Source of the DNA: Selaginella tamariscina
Taxonomy: Eukaryota; Streptophyta; Lycopodiopsida; Selaginellales; Selaginellaceae
NCBI GenBank assembly: GCA_003024785.1
Contig: PUQB01000035.1
Location: 682,001-746,000, forward strand
DNA length: 64,000 bases
Direction: 5' to 3'
Positions within the stretch are counted from its first letter, which is position 1. Each line of letters begins with the position of its first letter. The notes under the pieces were generated by a model. The model saw only the letters and a program-made list of their open reading frames with translations. It was not told where the DNA came from and searched no databases. Both the position numbers and the translations under genes were made by a program. Positions 25,101 to 36,124 of the stretch are shown here, piece by piece.

Positions 25101-26209
25101 TCGTGGTACTTGGATGGTAGGGAAGAAGGAGGAGAAGGAGAAGGAGAAGGAGAAAAAACAGGGGAGTCGGATACAGGAAAGGTAGGAGAGGACGTAGGAG
25201 TTACTTGAAAAGCAAAAAGGTGGAAGGGGGCAGGATCAGTGGCGAGTTCATGCATGGTAGTGGTAAGAACTCGGAGAGGAGAAGGAGGGAGCTGTGACTG
25301 AAAAAGAGGAAGGATCTTGGGGGATGGAACAGAGGCAGGGTAACAGAAAGAAGCAGGATTGGAAAAAACCTGTGTGGTTGTTGATGAGTGTACAGGATTG
25401 GAAGAATCCTGTACAGGACACCGTGAGTGTACAGGATTGGAAGAATCCTGTACAGGAGTCCGTGGTTGCGCAAGAGTGGAAGAAGCCTGCGAATGTGCTG
25501 ACGAATCAACAGGAGGTGGATCCTGTTGAGGAGGAACCTTCGACACTGATACAGGATTGGAAGAACCCTGTACAGGACACCGCAAACTTACAGGAATGGG
25601 GAGAGCCTGCGGATGTGCTGAGGAACTGCCATGAGGTGAATCCTGTCGAGGAGGAGTCTTCAACACTGGTACAGGAACAGGTACGGTCAATCCTGTAGCT
25701 TGTACTGCCTCAGATACTAAGGATGTATCCTGCACGCAGGAAGGTACAGGATTGATCCTAGAAGTTGGAGAGGAAAACGTGAGTGTCCTAGACCTCCAGT
25801 CGATCTGCGGATTTGCAACAACGAACCATGGCATGCCCAAAATGATGGGAGTCGACCGAGTCTTGATCAAGTTGAAGGAAATTGAACAGTTGAATGTGCC
25901 ATACCTGCAGGAGAGAGGTTCGGTAGCATGGGTAACTGCACCGGAAGCAATTAGACGCCCATCGGCCACCTCTACAGGAACTGCACGCTTCAACTTCACC
26001 ACCGAAATGCCATGTTGAGTTGCAAACGTGTCATCCATGAAGCATGCATTTGCACCAGTGTCTAACAAGGCAAACTCCATGAGCTCTCGATTATTAAGAT
26101 GAATGTGTACAGGAAACTTAAGTGACGGGATGGTATGAGCAGCACCAATGGAGCCTGCACCTACGTCCAACTTCGCGGCTCCTAGACGAAGTGGACATTG
26201 GAGTTTTCC
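22150..26209 (-). CDS. pol: gypsy copy 1 pol with chromodomain (frameshifted)
   Basis: In order: retropepsin-type protease [15 protein letters not shown] (about 26075); a proline/serine-rich linker with TACAGG repeats (25370-25750); reverse transcriptase with [26 protein letters not shown] and [10 protein letters not shown] (24755-24530); RNase [15 protein letters not shown] (about 24110); integrase with zinc-binding H and C residues, the core MDFLTDL, SDRGPQF and QSERT; and a chromodomain [17 protein letters not shown] (about 22290). Isolated one-base differences from copy 2 break the frame near 24040, 23620, 23450 and 22395. The [14 protein letters not shown] signature is closer to fungal and vertebrate gypsy lineages than to common plant chromoviruses. 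Confidence 0.92.
25370..25760. repeat. TACAGG/CCTGTA palindromic repeats in protease-RT linker
   Basis: Units such as TACAGGATTGGAAGAATCCT followed by GTACAGG recur at about 25390, 25430 and 25550, each an imperfect palindrome with 9-bp arms. They encode a repeated [12 protein letters not shown] peptide. Copy 2 (33755-34085) has fewer units, so the array varies in length. Confidence 0.75.
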
Positions 26210-27159
26210 GACTGAACTTCGGCTTCGACTTCACGCGTCTTGAAGTTCCTGGCTTTAATAGGACAATCTGCCACCTTGTGTCCTGCTCCACCACAATACA
26301 AGCACAGGTTCTCACTGCGACGACGTTGCTTCTCGGCAGCGGAAAGAGAGCCACGCTTGGATTTCTCAACCTCCATAGGAACTACTCCAGAAGGTGGTGC
26401 AGGAACATGTACCACAGCTGTAGGATTGGTTTGCAGGAACTGTTGACGGGATCTTTCCTGACGACGCTCGAACAAACGGTTGTCGCAACGAACAGCTTGT
26501 TGCATGATCTCCGCTAATGTTTGGGCATCCGGTAACGTAAGGAGAAGGTCCTTCACGTCGTCCCTCAACCCAAAACGGAAGTGTTCGATCAATGCAGTCT
26601 CGTCCCATGGAATGTTCGTGCAAAGTTGCTGAAATTCGGATGCATAGACGGAAGCTGGTCGGGATCCTTGAGTGAGCTTCCGTAACTTCGTGCATGCAGA
26701 ACGGTACTTATCAGGATCTCCAAAACAGGCTTCAAAGGCAGCCACGAAACCTTCAAAGTCTTCCATCAGTGGATCGTCACGCTCCAGCAAGGGGGCAACC
26801 CAAGCCCGTGGAGATCCACTTAGTAAGGATGCCAAAAGACCCACCTTTTGAGCATCAGTCGAGTAGCGCCGTGGTTGCATACGGATCAAGAGTCGGATCT
26901 GATTCAGGAAACCTTGGAAATCGGCACGATTACCACTGAACTTCTCTGGCATGCTAACCTTCGGCTCCGAAGAAAAGTTTGATGAAGAGGAAACCACCGA
27001 TGCCTGGGAGAGAGCCTGCGCAGCAGCCTTGGAGGATGCATCAGCAGCTGCATGTGCCGCAGTGGTGGAACCTTGCAGGTCGGTGACCACTTGGCGCAAA
27101 GTGGCCAGCTCATGAAGTAGCATTTGGTGCTCGTGTTGAAAATGCTCAAAATCAGCCAT
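26182..27159 (-). CDS. gag: gypsy copy 1 gag
   Basis: A 325-codon open frame. The N-terminus is a helical, heptad-like stretch ([20 protein letters not shown]). The middle is a retrotransposon gag domain ([20 protein letters not shown], about residues 75-95). Near the C-terminus lies a zinc knuckle [14 protein letters not shown] (CX2CX4HX4C, about residues 287-300). It forms the particle and binds RNA. The stop lies inside the start of pol, which is open in the -1 frame well upstream of it, so a -1 frameshift or readthrough is the likely route to Gag-Pol. This is the more intact gag; copy 2 has frame breaks. Confidence 0.9.
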   Translation of the reverse strand: MADFEHFQHEHQMLLHELATLRQVVTDLQGSTTAAHAAADASSKAAAQALSQASVVSSSSNFSSEPKVSMPEKFSGNRADFQGFLNQIRLLIRMQPRRYSTDAQKVGLLASLLSGSPRAWVAPLLERDDPLMEDFEGFVAAFEACFGDPDKYRSACTKLRKLTQGSRPASVYASEFQQLCTNIPWDETALIEHFRFGLRDDVKDLLLTLPDAQTLAEIMQQAVRCDNRLFERRQERSRQQFLQTNPTAVVHVPAPPSGVVPMEVEKSKRGSLSAAEKQRRRSENLCLYCGGAGHKVADCPIKARNFKTREVEAEVQSENSNVHFV

Positions 27160-27237
27160 GATCTAGGAAAGAAAAAAGGAGGAAAATGAAGGAAAGGAAT
27201 CAAGAAAAAGGTAGCTGGAAAACGGAGAACTATGAAG

Positions 27238-27250
27238 CAGTTACTATCAA
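27238..27250 (-). promoter_or_regulatory. putative self-priming site, gypsy copy 1
   Basis: In the element's sense the LTR ends ...TGACA (27253 on the plus strand), followed by GT and then TTGATAGTAACTG. This lacks the TGG needed to pair with a tRNA CCA end. It is a perfect 13-nt complement of CAGTTACTATCAA in the same LTR (plus-strand coordinates 27531-27543), which lies at the predicted 5' end of the transcript. The 2-nt gap to the LTR matches the usual spacing of priming sites. Confidence 0.6.
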
Positions 27251-27252
27251 AC

Positions 27253-27866
27253 TGTCAAGCCACGATCCAGGAAACAGGAAGAGAGCAGGATTCCAAGGAC
27301 ATGAAGGCTTGACTCAGGAACAGGACCGAGAGCAGGACAGGAACCAGGAATAGGAACAGGACGGATCTAGGAGCAAGACAGGATCAGGATAGGATCCGGG
27401 AGCAGACAGGAACAGGACAGGATCCCGGAGCAGGACAGGATCCAGGGCAGGACAGGAAAAGGAGCGAGACAGGAACAGGACAGGAAACAAGACAAACAAG
27501 ACAAGACGATTGATCGTAGTAAGACTGGTGTTGATAGTAACTGATTGTACAACAATTAGGTCGGAGCTTTTATGCTCACAACTCCAAGAGCTAATCTAGG
27601 CATGCATGCAAAAGTGGTTGCATGCATGCAAAAGTGATTGCATGCATGCAGAGGCTAAGATGAGTCCACATGTCCCTTATCCTCTAGGCATATCCTGTGG
27701 CATATCCTGTAGGAATATCCTGCAACCGAATCCTGTGTCCGGAATCCTGGTAGGAGTATCCTGTAGGAAAATCCTGCAACCCATATCCTGTATCCGGAAT
27801 CCTGTAGGAAAGTCCTGCAACCCATGTCCTGTATCCGGAATCCTGTATTCTGTATCGGTCGTGACA
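27253..27866 (-). repeat. gypsy copy 1, 5' LTR with TATA box
   Basis: Same ends as the 3' LTR. In the element's sense (minus strand) a TATA-like CATAAAAGC lies at 27574-27566. About 31 nt downstream is the CAGTTACTATCAA segment (27543-27531), whose A at 27542 is a plausible transcription start. This segment is complementary to the sequence just inside the LTR. Confidence 0.93.
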
Positions 27867-27890
27867 GCTGCTCCAGCTCTAGCAGCAGGT

Positions 27891-27951
27891 GGCGGGGCAT
27901 TCCCGCTTGGGGCATTCCCGCTTGGGGCATTCCCGCTTGGGGCATTCCCGA
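27891..27951 (+). repeat. 15-bp tandem repeat in Harbinger ORF1
   Basis: Four copies of GGGGCATTCCCGCTT encode a repeated GAFPL pentapeptide. Further GGCATTCCCGG units follow at about 27993-28030, so the segment looks prone to expansion. Confidence 0.85.
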
Positions 27952-29946
27952 GCTACAATCCGGGGAGCCCGAGTGGAGGCGCTCAAGGTGGCGGGGCATT
28001 CCCGGGAGCTCCAAGTGGAGCATTCCCGGGGTACCAATGGTTTCCCGGAGCTTCTCGGGCTTCCCAGGCTTCCCATTCTCGGGAGCTCCAAGTGTGCCTC
28101 ATCCGGGAGCAACGCGCAGATCCCAATGGAGTCGGGATGCAGCATTGAGTGTGGAAGCGGAAGTGGCAAGGAGGATGCAGCAACGGCAGGCTGGTGGTGA
28201 TGATCCGGACGTGATCATGCTTGATCAAAACGGTATGAACTTCAACTTGCTGATCAATCAGGTTCTTATTTTTTGGTTTCTTTCATTCCAGCTCCCACTG
28301 TAGCTGGACGCCGAAGAAAAGCACCAGCTGGAACTCGTGGACGTCGCAAGAGAGGCAGAGCTGATCAACCGCCACCGGAGCAAAATGATGACGAGGTATG
28401 TATCTCTCTCTCCTTTCCATTAGTAGCTTAGCTGCATGCAAGAACAGGACGATGGCGACGATGACTCTACTCGGGGCAAGAACTGGACCACCAAGGAGAC
28501 CATCACCCTTGTCCGGTTGAAGAAAGAGCAGGAGCAGCGATACGAGACGACAAGATGGCAGCTCTCACCTCCGGGAATGCAACCAAGCGCTGGGCTGAGT
28601 TGGCTGCTACACTCGCTCAGGAACCGGTGTGCCGCGGGACGGGCCTCAAGTCAACGGCAAGTGGGATTGAACTATCTGCCACTACAGGGAGATCAAGGAT
28701 TACCATGCCAAGCACACTGGAGGAGGCCCGAGCTACTGGATGATGACAGCGGAGGAGAAGAAGGCCTCCAACGCCAAGCTGCCCAAGGTGTTCAAGTATG
28801 AGGTGTTGAGGCCTTTGATGAGTGGATGGCGGATCGAGCCGTCATCACGCCCTGCAGCATCTTCAACTCTTCATAAGCTCGGCAATCTGGAGCACCAACA
28901 AGCAACTCGGGAACCCCTGAAACCGGGGAACCCGAGTCCAACCTCCTAGATCAGACCGAGCCGGAAGCTTCCCGAGAGGAGCATGCACACCTGAGCTCGA
29001 ATCTCAGCCTGCAGACCCGAGTTTGGAATCCCGAGCTGCAAACCCGAGTGCAGGATCCGGGGCTGCAAACCCGAGCTCAAAAAACCCAGGCTGGTGGTGA
29101 TGGAGACTCAGTGGCCGAGAGCACGGGGAAGAAGAAAGGAAAGAAGACAAAGGACACGGTGGCGGATGCCTTGCAAAGCAGCAGCGAGATGCTGAGCAAG
29201 AACATGAAGAAGAACCGGGAGATGAAGATGCAGCAATTCGAGAGGACGTTGGAAATTGCTCAAAAGACCGCAGATGCCACCTTGCTCTTTGCTCAATCAT
29301 TCTCGAAGTTGGGGATGTGTTTGGCCAGCTGATGCAAGGTAGAGCAGCTCCTCCTCCGCCTCCTCCTCCACCCTCGGCTCCTGCAGAAGATGCTACAGCT
29401 CCGGAAGATGAAGACTCGAGTGACAAAGAGTAGAAGAGTGGAGCATGTACTTGCATTTAGAAAAGCTGAATGTTTTTGTTGTTATTTCAGCTGTTGATGT
29501 TCATCTTGTCGCTCATATTGACCGGCCTTCAAGTGTTCAACATGCTTGTCGAGTCCTTGAGCGCCCAACTCCGAGAACTACAAGACGATGACAACGAGGA
29601 GATGCCGCTGTACTAGCAACATCTGGACCAGATTGAAGCAGCCGCAACGACAATGTTGATGAAGGAGGGTGAGTGGTGGGTGAAGCCGAGATCGATCACC
29701 TGGTTCTGGATCTTCATGTGCGAGTTCTACGACGACAAGAGGTGGTACGAGATGCTGATGATGTCTCGTAGCAGCTTCGACTTTCTGTGCGAGAAACTAG
29801 CACCGGTGATCCAGCGACAGAATACCCACTACCGGTCTGCTATTCCGGTCCGAGTTCGAGTTGCAACGACTCTCCACAAGTTGATCCACAGCTTAGACGT
29901 GAAGACCATCTCCGAGTTGTACGCGATCGGGAAGTCCACTTTCACC

Positions 29947-30509
29947 TGTCAAGCCACGATCCAGGAAACAGGAAGAGAGCAGGATTCCAAGGACATGAAG
30001 GCTTGACTCAGGAACAGGACCGAGAGCAGGACAGGAACCAGAAATAGGAACAGGATGGATTTAGGAGCAAGACAGGATCAGGACAGGATCCCGGAGCAGG
30101 ACAGGATCCAGGGGCAGGACAGGAAACAAGATAAGACAAGATTGATCGTAGTAAGACTGGTGTTGATAGTAACTGATTGTACAACAATTAGGTCGGAGCT
30201 TTTATGCTCACAACTCCAAGAGCTAATCTAGGCATGCATGCAAAAGTGGTTGCATGCATGCAAAAGTGATTGCATGCATGCAGAGGCTAAGATGAGTCCA
30301 CATGTCCCTTATCCTCTAGGCATATCCTGTGGCATATCCTGTAGTATCCTGTAGGAATATCCTGCAACCGAATCCTGTGTCCGGAATCCTGGTAGGAATA
30401 TCCTGTAGGAAAATCCTGCAACCCATATCCTGTATCCGGAATCCTGTAGGAAAGTCCTGCAACCCATGTCCTGTATCCGGAATCCTGTATTCTGTATCGG
30501 GTCGTGACA
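29947..30509 (-). repeat. gypsy copy 2, 3' LTR
   Basis: Ends TGTCAAGCC and GTCGTGACA. The purine tract AGGGAGGAGGTG (minus strand) is at 30510-30523. Confidence 0.93.
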
Positions 30510-30520
30510 GCACCTCCTCC

Positions 30521-33500
30521 CTAAAGACGAGTTCCACGAGTCTTGGGACCTGGTTTAGCAGGATAATGCCGATGGAAGGCAGCAACCTTGGAAGAAGCAT
30601 GGAGTAAGTTGGATGCAGGTTCCCAAGTGCGATCAGTAGGCAGGTACCCTTTCCAATCCACCAAGTATTGGAGTTGGTGACGATGAAGACGAGAGTCAAG
30701 GATGGCTGCGACTTCGTACTCAGGTTCCGTGTCAATGACCACAGGAGGGGGAGGAGAAGAAACACGACCGGGAAGAGAAGAAGGATGATACGGCTCCAAC
30801 AAAGAGGTGTGAAACACAGGATGAAGTTTCACCGTGGATGGTAACTCGAGTCGGAAAGCTACAGGATTTACCTCCGCCACGATCCTATAAGGGCCCAATC
30901 GTTGAAAATCCAACTTAGAAGAAGGCCTGTTGGTGCGAATGTGTCGACGAAGAAGCCACACGAGATCACCAATCTTGTATGCAGGTGCCGGCTGACGGTG
31001 AGCATCAGCATGATGCTTGTATCGTTCCTGTGCCTGTTGAAGATGAACCTGGAGATCATCCTGTACCTGCCGAAGATGCTGAAGACGATCCTGTACTGCA
31101 GGAGCGGAAGAAGGAGAAGCGGGAGGAGCAAAGTCAAAACGTGGATGGTGGCCTGTAAGAGCAAAGAAAGGTGTCTGTCCTGTAGATGCGTGGATGGAGT
31201 TGTTGTAGGCAAACTCCGCCATTGGAAGGAGGTCCAACCAGTTGTCCTGCTGGTAACTGATGAAGCAACGAAGATACTGTTCTAAGGTCTGAATTGTGCG
31301 TTCGGACTGCCCATCGGTTTGTGGGTGATATCCTGAAGAAAGATCCGCTTTGACCTGTAGACTCCGAAGAAGCTCTCGCCAAAACTTGGACATGAATTGT
31401 GGACCTCGATCGGAAACAATGCTCTCAGGAAGACCATGATGTCGGAACACCTCGCGGATCACCAACTCGGCAGTTGTCTGACCTGTAGCTGTCTTGTTGC
31501 AGGGTAGGAAATGAGCCTGCTTGGTGAAACGGTCAACCACCACAAGAACTGCATCAAATCCACGAGAAGGAGGAAGATCTGTGAGGAAATCCATAGAAAT
31601 GGATCTCCAAGGAGCAGACGGAACAGGAAGAGGACGAAGAAGACCAGAGGGTGCATGATGAGGCATCTTCGACCTGCTACAAGTGTCACAACTCCGTACA
31701 AACCTCTCCACAAAACCTCGCAACCCAGGCCACCAATAGTTGCGAGTCACCAACTCCACTGTCTTGGCCACACCAAAATGTCCTGTAGCCGGGGTATCAT
31801 GACAATCCTGTACCACACGAGTCCTGAAATACCAACAGGAACGTACAGGAGACCTTCCCGGTACAGGAGTCCATCCTGTATGGTGAACAGGTTGTAGTCT
31901 GGACGGGAACTGGAGGAAGAGGAACTTGCAACGTCAGGATGAATGTGTGAGAACACATTCTTTGCCAAGTCGTCTGTAGCCAACTGCGAACGGACGTCCT
32001 GTAGGAGTGTTGAATTTGCTGGAGCCTGATGAACCTGCAGTGCCGCAAGCCGGAAACGATCAGGACCCAACAACACTTGCCTTTGACCGTCAAATGCAGG
32101 ATCGCCCGGGCTTGGTGCAAGGTAAGAGCGCCTAGACAATGCGTCCGCCTTGCCATTCCGAAAGCCGGGCCTGTAGACGATGACGAAGTCAAAACGTGAT
32201 AGGAACTCTGCCCACCTAGCCTGTCGCCGACTGAGGACCCGAGCCGTTTGAAAGTACTCCAGGTTCTTGTGATCCGTAAGAACTTGTACAGGATGTGCAG
32301 CACCTTCCAGGAAATGCCGCCACTCCTCAAACGAATCCACAATGGCCTTGAGTTCCTTGTCATGAATCTCGTAGTTGATCTCCGCCGACAGGAACTTACG
32401 AGAGTGAAAAGCTACAGGATGAAGCAACTTGTCCTCTCCAACTTGCGATAGGACGGATCCTACTGCAAAATCCGAGGCATCTGCTTCAATGAAGAAAGGA
32501 TGAGAAGGGTCAGGATGTGCTAAAATCGGAGCTGTCGTGAAAACGTCCTTGAGTGTTGTGAACGCGTGTTCCGCCTTGTCGGACCAAGAGAAAAGTCCTG
32601 TGCGCTTGGTGAGTTCTGTGAGTGGAAGTACACGCTTGGAGAAGTCCTGTATGAACCGCCTGTAGAAGTTTGCAAAGCCAAGGAAACATTGTACATCTCG
32701 TACCGACTTGGGCCTCTCCCACTCCACGATGGTCTTCACCTTGTGCATGTCCATGGAAACGCCAGCAGGAGAGACGATGTAGCCCAAGAACTCCACCGAA
32801 TCCCTATCGAAAAAACACTTCTCCAACTTCGCGTACAGGCCATGCTCGCGAAGCCGCTCTAAAACTAGTCGTACATGCTTGTCATGTGCCGCCTGGTCCT
32901 TGGAGAAAATCAAGATGTCGTCGAGGTAGATCACCACAAACTGGTCCAAGAAGTCACGGAAAATGTCGTTCACCATGTGTTGGAATACAGCTGGGGCATT
33001 GGTAAGGCCGAAAGGCATTACCGTGTACTCAAAATGTCCATACCTTGTACGAAAGGCAGTCTTCCACTCATCGCCGGGACGAATCCGTACAAGGTTGTAG
33101 GCTCCTCGTAAGTCGATCTTCGTGAACACCTTTGCCCTCGCAGCCGATCGAGAAGTTCCGGGATCAATGGCAACGGGTACCGATTCCGAATGGTGACTTG
33201 ATTCAAACCCCTGTAGTCCACACCAAACGTAAACTCCCATCCTTCTTCTTGACAAAGAAGATAGGAGCTCCTGCAGGGGACTTTGAGTGACGAATGAAGC
33301 CGGATGCCAGTTGTCCTCGATGTACTGACGAAGAACCTCCAACTCTGTGGGTGACAATGCATAATCGGTCCGAATGGTGGAGTCTTTCCTTCCGCAAGAT
33401 CAATAGGACAGTCGTAGGACCTGTGAACAGGAAGAACTGCAGCCTTGTGCTTGTCAAAAACGTCCTTAAAGTCGTGGTACTTGGATGGTAGGGAAGAAGG

Positions 33501-34530
33501 AGGAGAAGGAGAAGGAGAAGGAGAAGGAGAAAAAACAGGGGAGTCGGATACAGGAAAGGTAGAAGAGGACGTAGGAGTTACTTGAAAGGCAAAAAGGTGG
33601 AAGGGGCAGGATCAGTGGCGAGTTCATGCATGGTAGTGGTAAGAACTCGGAGAGGAGAAGGAGGGAGCTGTGACTGAAAAAGAGGAAGGATCTTGGGGGA
33701 TGGAACAGAGCAGGGTAACAGAAAGAAGCAGGATTGGAAAAAACCTGTGTGGTGTTGATGAGTGTACAGGATTGGAAGAATCCTGTACAGGAGTCCGTGG
33801 TTGCGCAAGAGTGGAAGAAGCCTGCGAATGTGCTGACGAATCAACAGGAGGTGGATCCTGTTGAGGAGGAACCTTCGACACTGATACAGGATTGGAAGAA
33901 CCCTGTACAGGACACCGCAAACTTACAGGAGTGGGAGAGCCTGCGGATGTGCTGAGGAACTGCATGAGGTGAATCCTGTCGAGGAGGAGTCTTCAACACT
34001 GGTACAGGAACAGGTACGGTCAATCCTGTAGCTTGTACTGCCTCAGATACTAAGGATGTATCCTGCACGCAGGAAGGTACAGGATTGATCCTAGCAGTTG
34101 GAGAGGAAAACGTGAGCGTCCTAGACCTCCAGTCGATCTGCGGATTTGCAACAACGAACCATGGCATGCCCAAAATGATGGGAGTCGACCGAGTCTTGAT
34201 CAAGTTGAAGGAAATTGAACAGTTGAATGTGCCATACCTGCAGGAGAGAGGTTCGGTAGCATGGGTAACTGCACCGAAGCAATTAGACGCCCATCGGCCA
34301 CCTCTACAGGAACTGCACGCTTCAACTTCACCACCGAAATGCCATGTTGAGTTGCAAACGTGTCATCCATGAAGCATGCATTTGCACCAGTGTCTAACAA
34401 GGCAAACTCCATGAGCTCTCGATTATTAAGATGAATGTGTACAGGAAACTTAAGTGACGGGATGGTATGAGCAGCACCAATGGAGCCTGCACCTACGTCC
34501 AACTTCGCGGCTCCTAGACGAAGTGGACAT
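30521..34530 (-). CDS. pol: gypsy copy 2 pol with chromodomain
   Basis: A 536-codon frame at 33357-31747 contains RT (YLDD motif) and RNase H and runs to the start of integrase. A 431-codon frame at 31816-30521 carries integrase ([20 protein letters not shown], the D-D-E residues in MDFLTDL, SDRGPQF and QSERT) joined to the chromodomain and ending [10 protein letters not shown]. One base is missing near 31827, and a few more in the protease/linker region (33230, 33310, 33360, 33700-34280). Apart from these the polyprotein is complete. It is more intact than copy 1 from RT to the end. Confidence 0.92.
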
Positions 34531-35489
34531 TGGAGTTTTCCGACTGAACTTCAGCTTCAACTTCACGCGTCTTGAAGTTCCTGGCTTTAATAGGACAATC
34601 TGCCACCTTGTGTCCTGCTCCACCACAATACAAGCACAGGTTCTCACTGCGACGACGTTGCTTCTCGCAGCGGAAAGAGAGCCACGCTTGGATTTCTCAA
34701 CCTCCATAGGAACTACTCCAGAAGGTGGTGCAGGAACATGTACCACAGCTGCAGGATTGGTTTGCAGGAACTGTTGACGGGATCTTTCCTGACGACGCTC
34801 GAACAAACGGTTGTCGCAACGAACAGCTTGTTGCATGATCTCCGCTAATGTTTGGGCATCCGGTAACGTAAGGAGAAGGTCCTTCACGTCGTCCCTCAAC
34901 CCAAAACGGAAGTGTTCGATCAATGCAGTCTCGTCCCATGGAATGTTCGTGCAAAGTTGCTGAAATTCGGATGCATAGACGGAAGCTGGTCGGGATCCTT
35001 GAGTGAGCTTCCGTAACTTCGTGCATGCAGAACGGTACTTATCAGGATCTCCAAAACAGGCTTCAAAGGCAGCCACGAAACCTTCAAAGTCTTCCATCAA
35101 TGGATCGTCACGCTCCAGCAAGGGGGCAACCCAAGCCCGTGGAGATCCACTTAGTAAGGATGCCAAAAGACCCACCTTTTGAGCATCAGTCGAGTAGCGC
35201 CGTGGTTGCATACGGATCAAGAGCCGGATCTGATTCAGGAAACCTTGGAAATCGGCACGATTACCACTGAACTTCTCTGGCATGCTAACCTTCGGCTCCG
35301 AAGAAAAGTTTGATGAAGAGGAACCACCGATGCCTGGGAGAGAGCCTGCGCAGCAGCCTTGGAGGATGCATCAGCAGCTGCATGTGCCGCAGTGGTGGAA
35401 CCTTGCAGGTCGGTGACCACTTGGCGCAAAGTGGCCAGCTCATGAAGTAGCATTTGGTGCTCGTGTTGAAAACGCTCAAAATCAGCCAT
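34490..35489 (-). pseudogene. gag: gypsy copy 2 gag (frame-broken)
   Basis: Starts at 35489 like copy 1, but single-base losses near 35322 and near 34665 split the frame. The gag core (277 codons from 35283) is otherwise nearly identical to copy 1. The zinc knuckle lies after the second shift. Confidence 0.85.
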
Positions 35490-35567
35490 GATCTAGGAAA
35501 GAAAAAAGGAGGAAAATGAAGGAAAGGAATCAAGAAAAAGGTAGCTGGAAAACGGAGAACTATGAAG

Positions 35568-35580
35568 CAGTTACTATCAA
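35568..35580 (-). promoter_or_regulatory. putative self-priming site, gypsy copy 2
   Basis: TTGATAGTAACTG in element sense, two bases inside the LTR, perfectly complementary to 35794-35806 within the LTR. Identical to copy 1. Confidence 0.6.
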
Positions 35581-35582
35581 AC

Positions 35583-36124
35583 TGTCAAGCCACGATCCAG
35601 GAACCAGGAAGAGAACAGGATTCCAAGGACATGAAGGCTTGACTCAGGAACAGGACCGAGAGCAGGACAGGAACTAGGAATAGGAACAGGACGGATCTAG
35701 GAAAGACAGGATCAGGACAGGATCCGGAGCAGGACAGGACAGGAACAGGACAGAAAACAAGACAAGACAAGATTGATCGTAGTAAGACTGGTGTTGATAG
35801 TAACTGATTGTACAACAATTAGGTCGGAGCTTTTATGCTCACAACTCCAAGAGCTAATCTAGGCATGCATGCAAAAGTGGTTGCATGCATGCATGCAAGC
35901 TAAGATGAGTCCACATGTCCCTTATCCTCTAGGCATATCCTGTGGCATATCCTGTAGAATATCCTGTAGGAATATCCTGCAACCGAATCCTGTGTCCGGA
36001 ATCCTGGTAGGAATATCCTGTAGGAAATCCTGCAACCCATATCCTGTATCCGGAATCCTGTAGGAAAGTCCTGCAACCCATGTCCTGTATCCGGAATCCT
36101 GTATTCCTGTATCGGGTCGTGACA
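35583..36124 (-). repeat. gypsy copy 2, 5' LTR
   Basis: Carries the same TATA-like CATAAAAGC (about 35837-35829) and CAGTTACTATCAA segment (35806-35794), in the same spacing as copy 1. Confidence 0.93.

Larger units (their letters stand above)
21521..27871 (-). mobile_element. Ty3/gypsy chromovirus, copy 1
   Basis: The element itself spans 21526-27866 and is flanked by the 5-bp target duplication GCTGC (21521-21525 and 27867-27871). LTRs of 613 and 614 bp begin TGTCA and end TGACA on the plus strand. Reading the minus strand the order is 5' LTR, putative priming site, gag with a zinc knuckle, then protease, reverse transcriptase, RNase H, integrase and chromodomain, a purine tract and the 3' LTR. 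The near identity of the LTRs and of both copies implies recent activity. It sits antisense within Harbinger ORF1. Confidence 0.95.
21377..29336 (+). pseudogene. Harbinger ORF1, Myb/SANT-like DNA-binding protein (interrupted)
   Basis: The gene starts at ATG 21377 (MERRSDAGSMDLTGFSGYSS). At 21525 it is broken by gypsy element 1 and resumes at 27867 in the same reading sense (LAAGGGAFPLGAFPLGAFPL). A Gly/Pro/Phe-rich N-terminus is followed, after introns at about 28231-28290 and 28397-28440, by a basic patch with NLS character (GRRRKAPAGTRGRRKRGR). Next is a trihelix/SANT-like region beginning NWTTKETITLVRLKKEQEQR (about 28480) with AEEKKASNAKLPKVFKYEVF (about 28745-28810). A coiled tail follows, with MLSKNMKKNREMKMQQFERT (about 29190). 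Several one-base shifts split the SANT region. Harbinger ORF1 normally binds transposon ends and helps import the transposase. Confidence 0.75.

Noticed and set aside
27230..27253. Conventional tRNA primer-binding site in the gypsy elements
   Set aside because: The sequence next to the LTR lacks TGG and does not resemble the initiator-Met or other plant primer complements.
29004..29456. Minus-strand 150-codon Ser/Gly-rich frame
   Set aside because: Antisense to Harbinger ORF1 and low in complexity.
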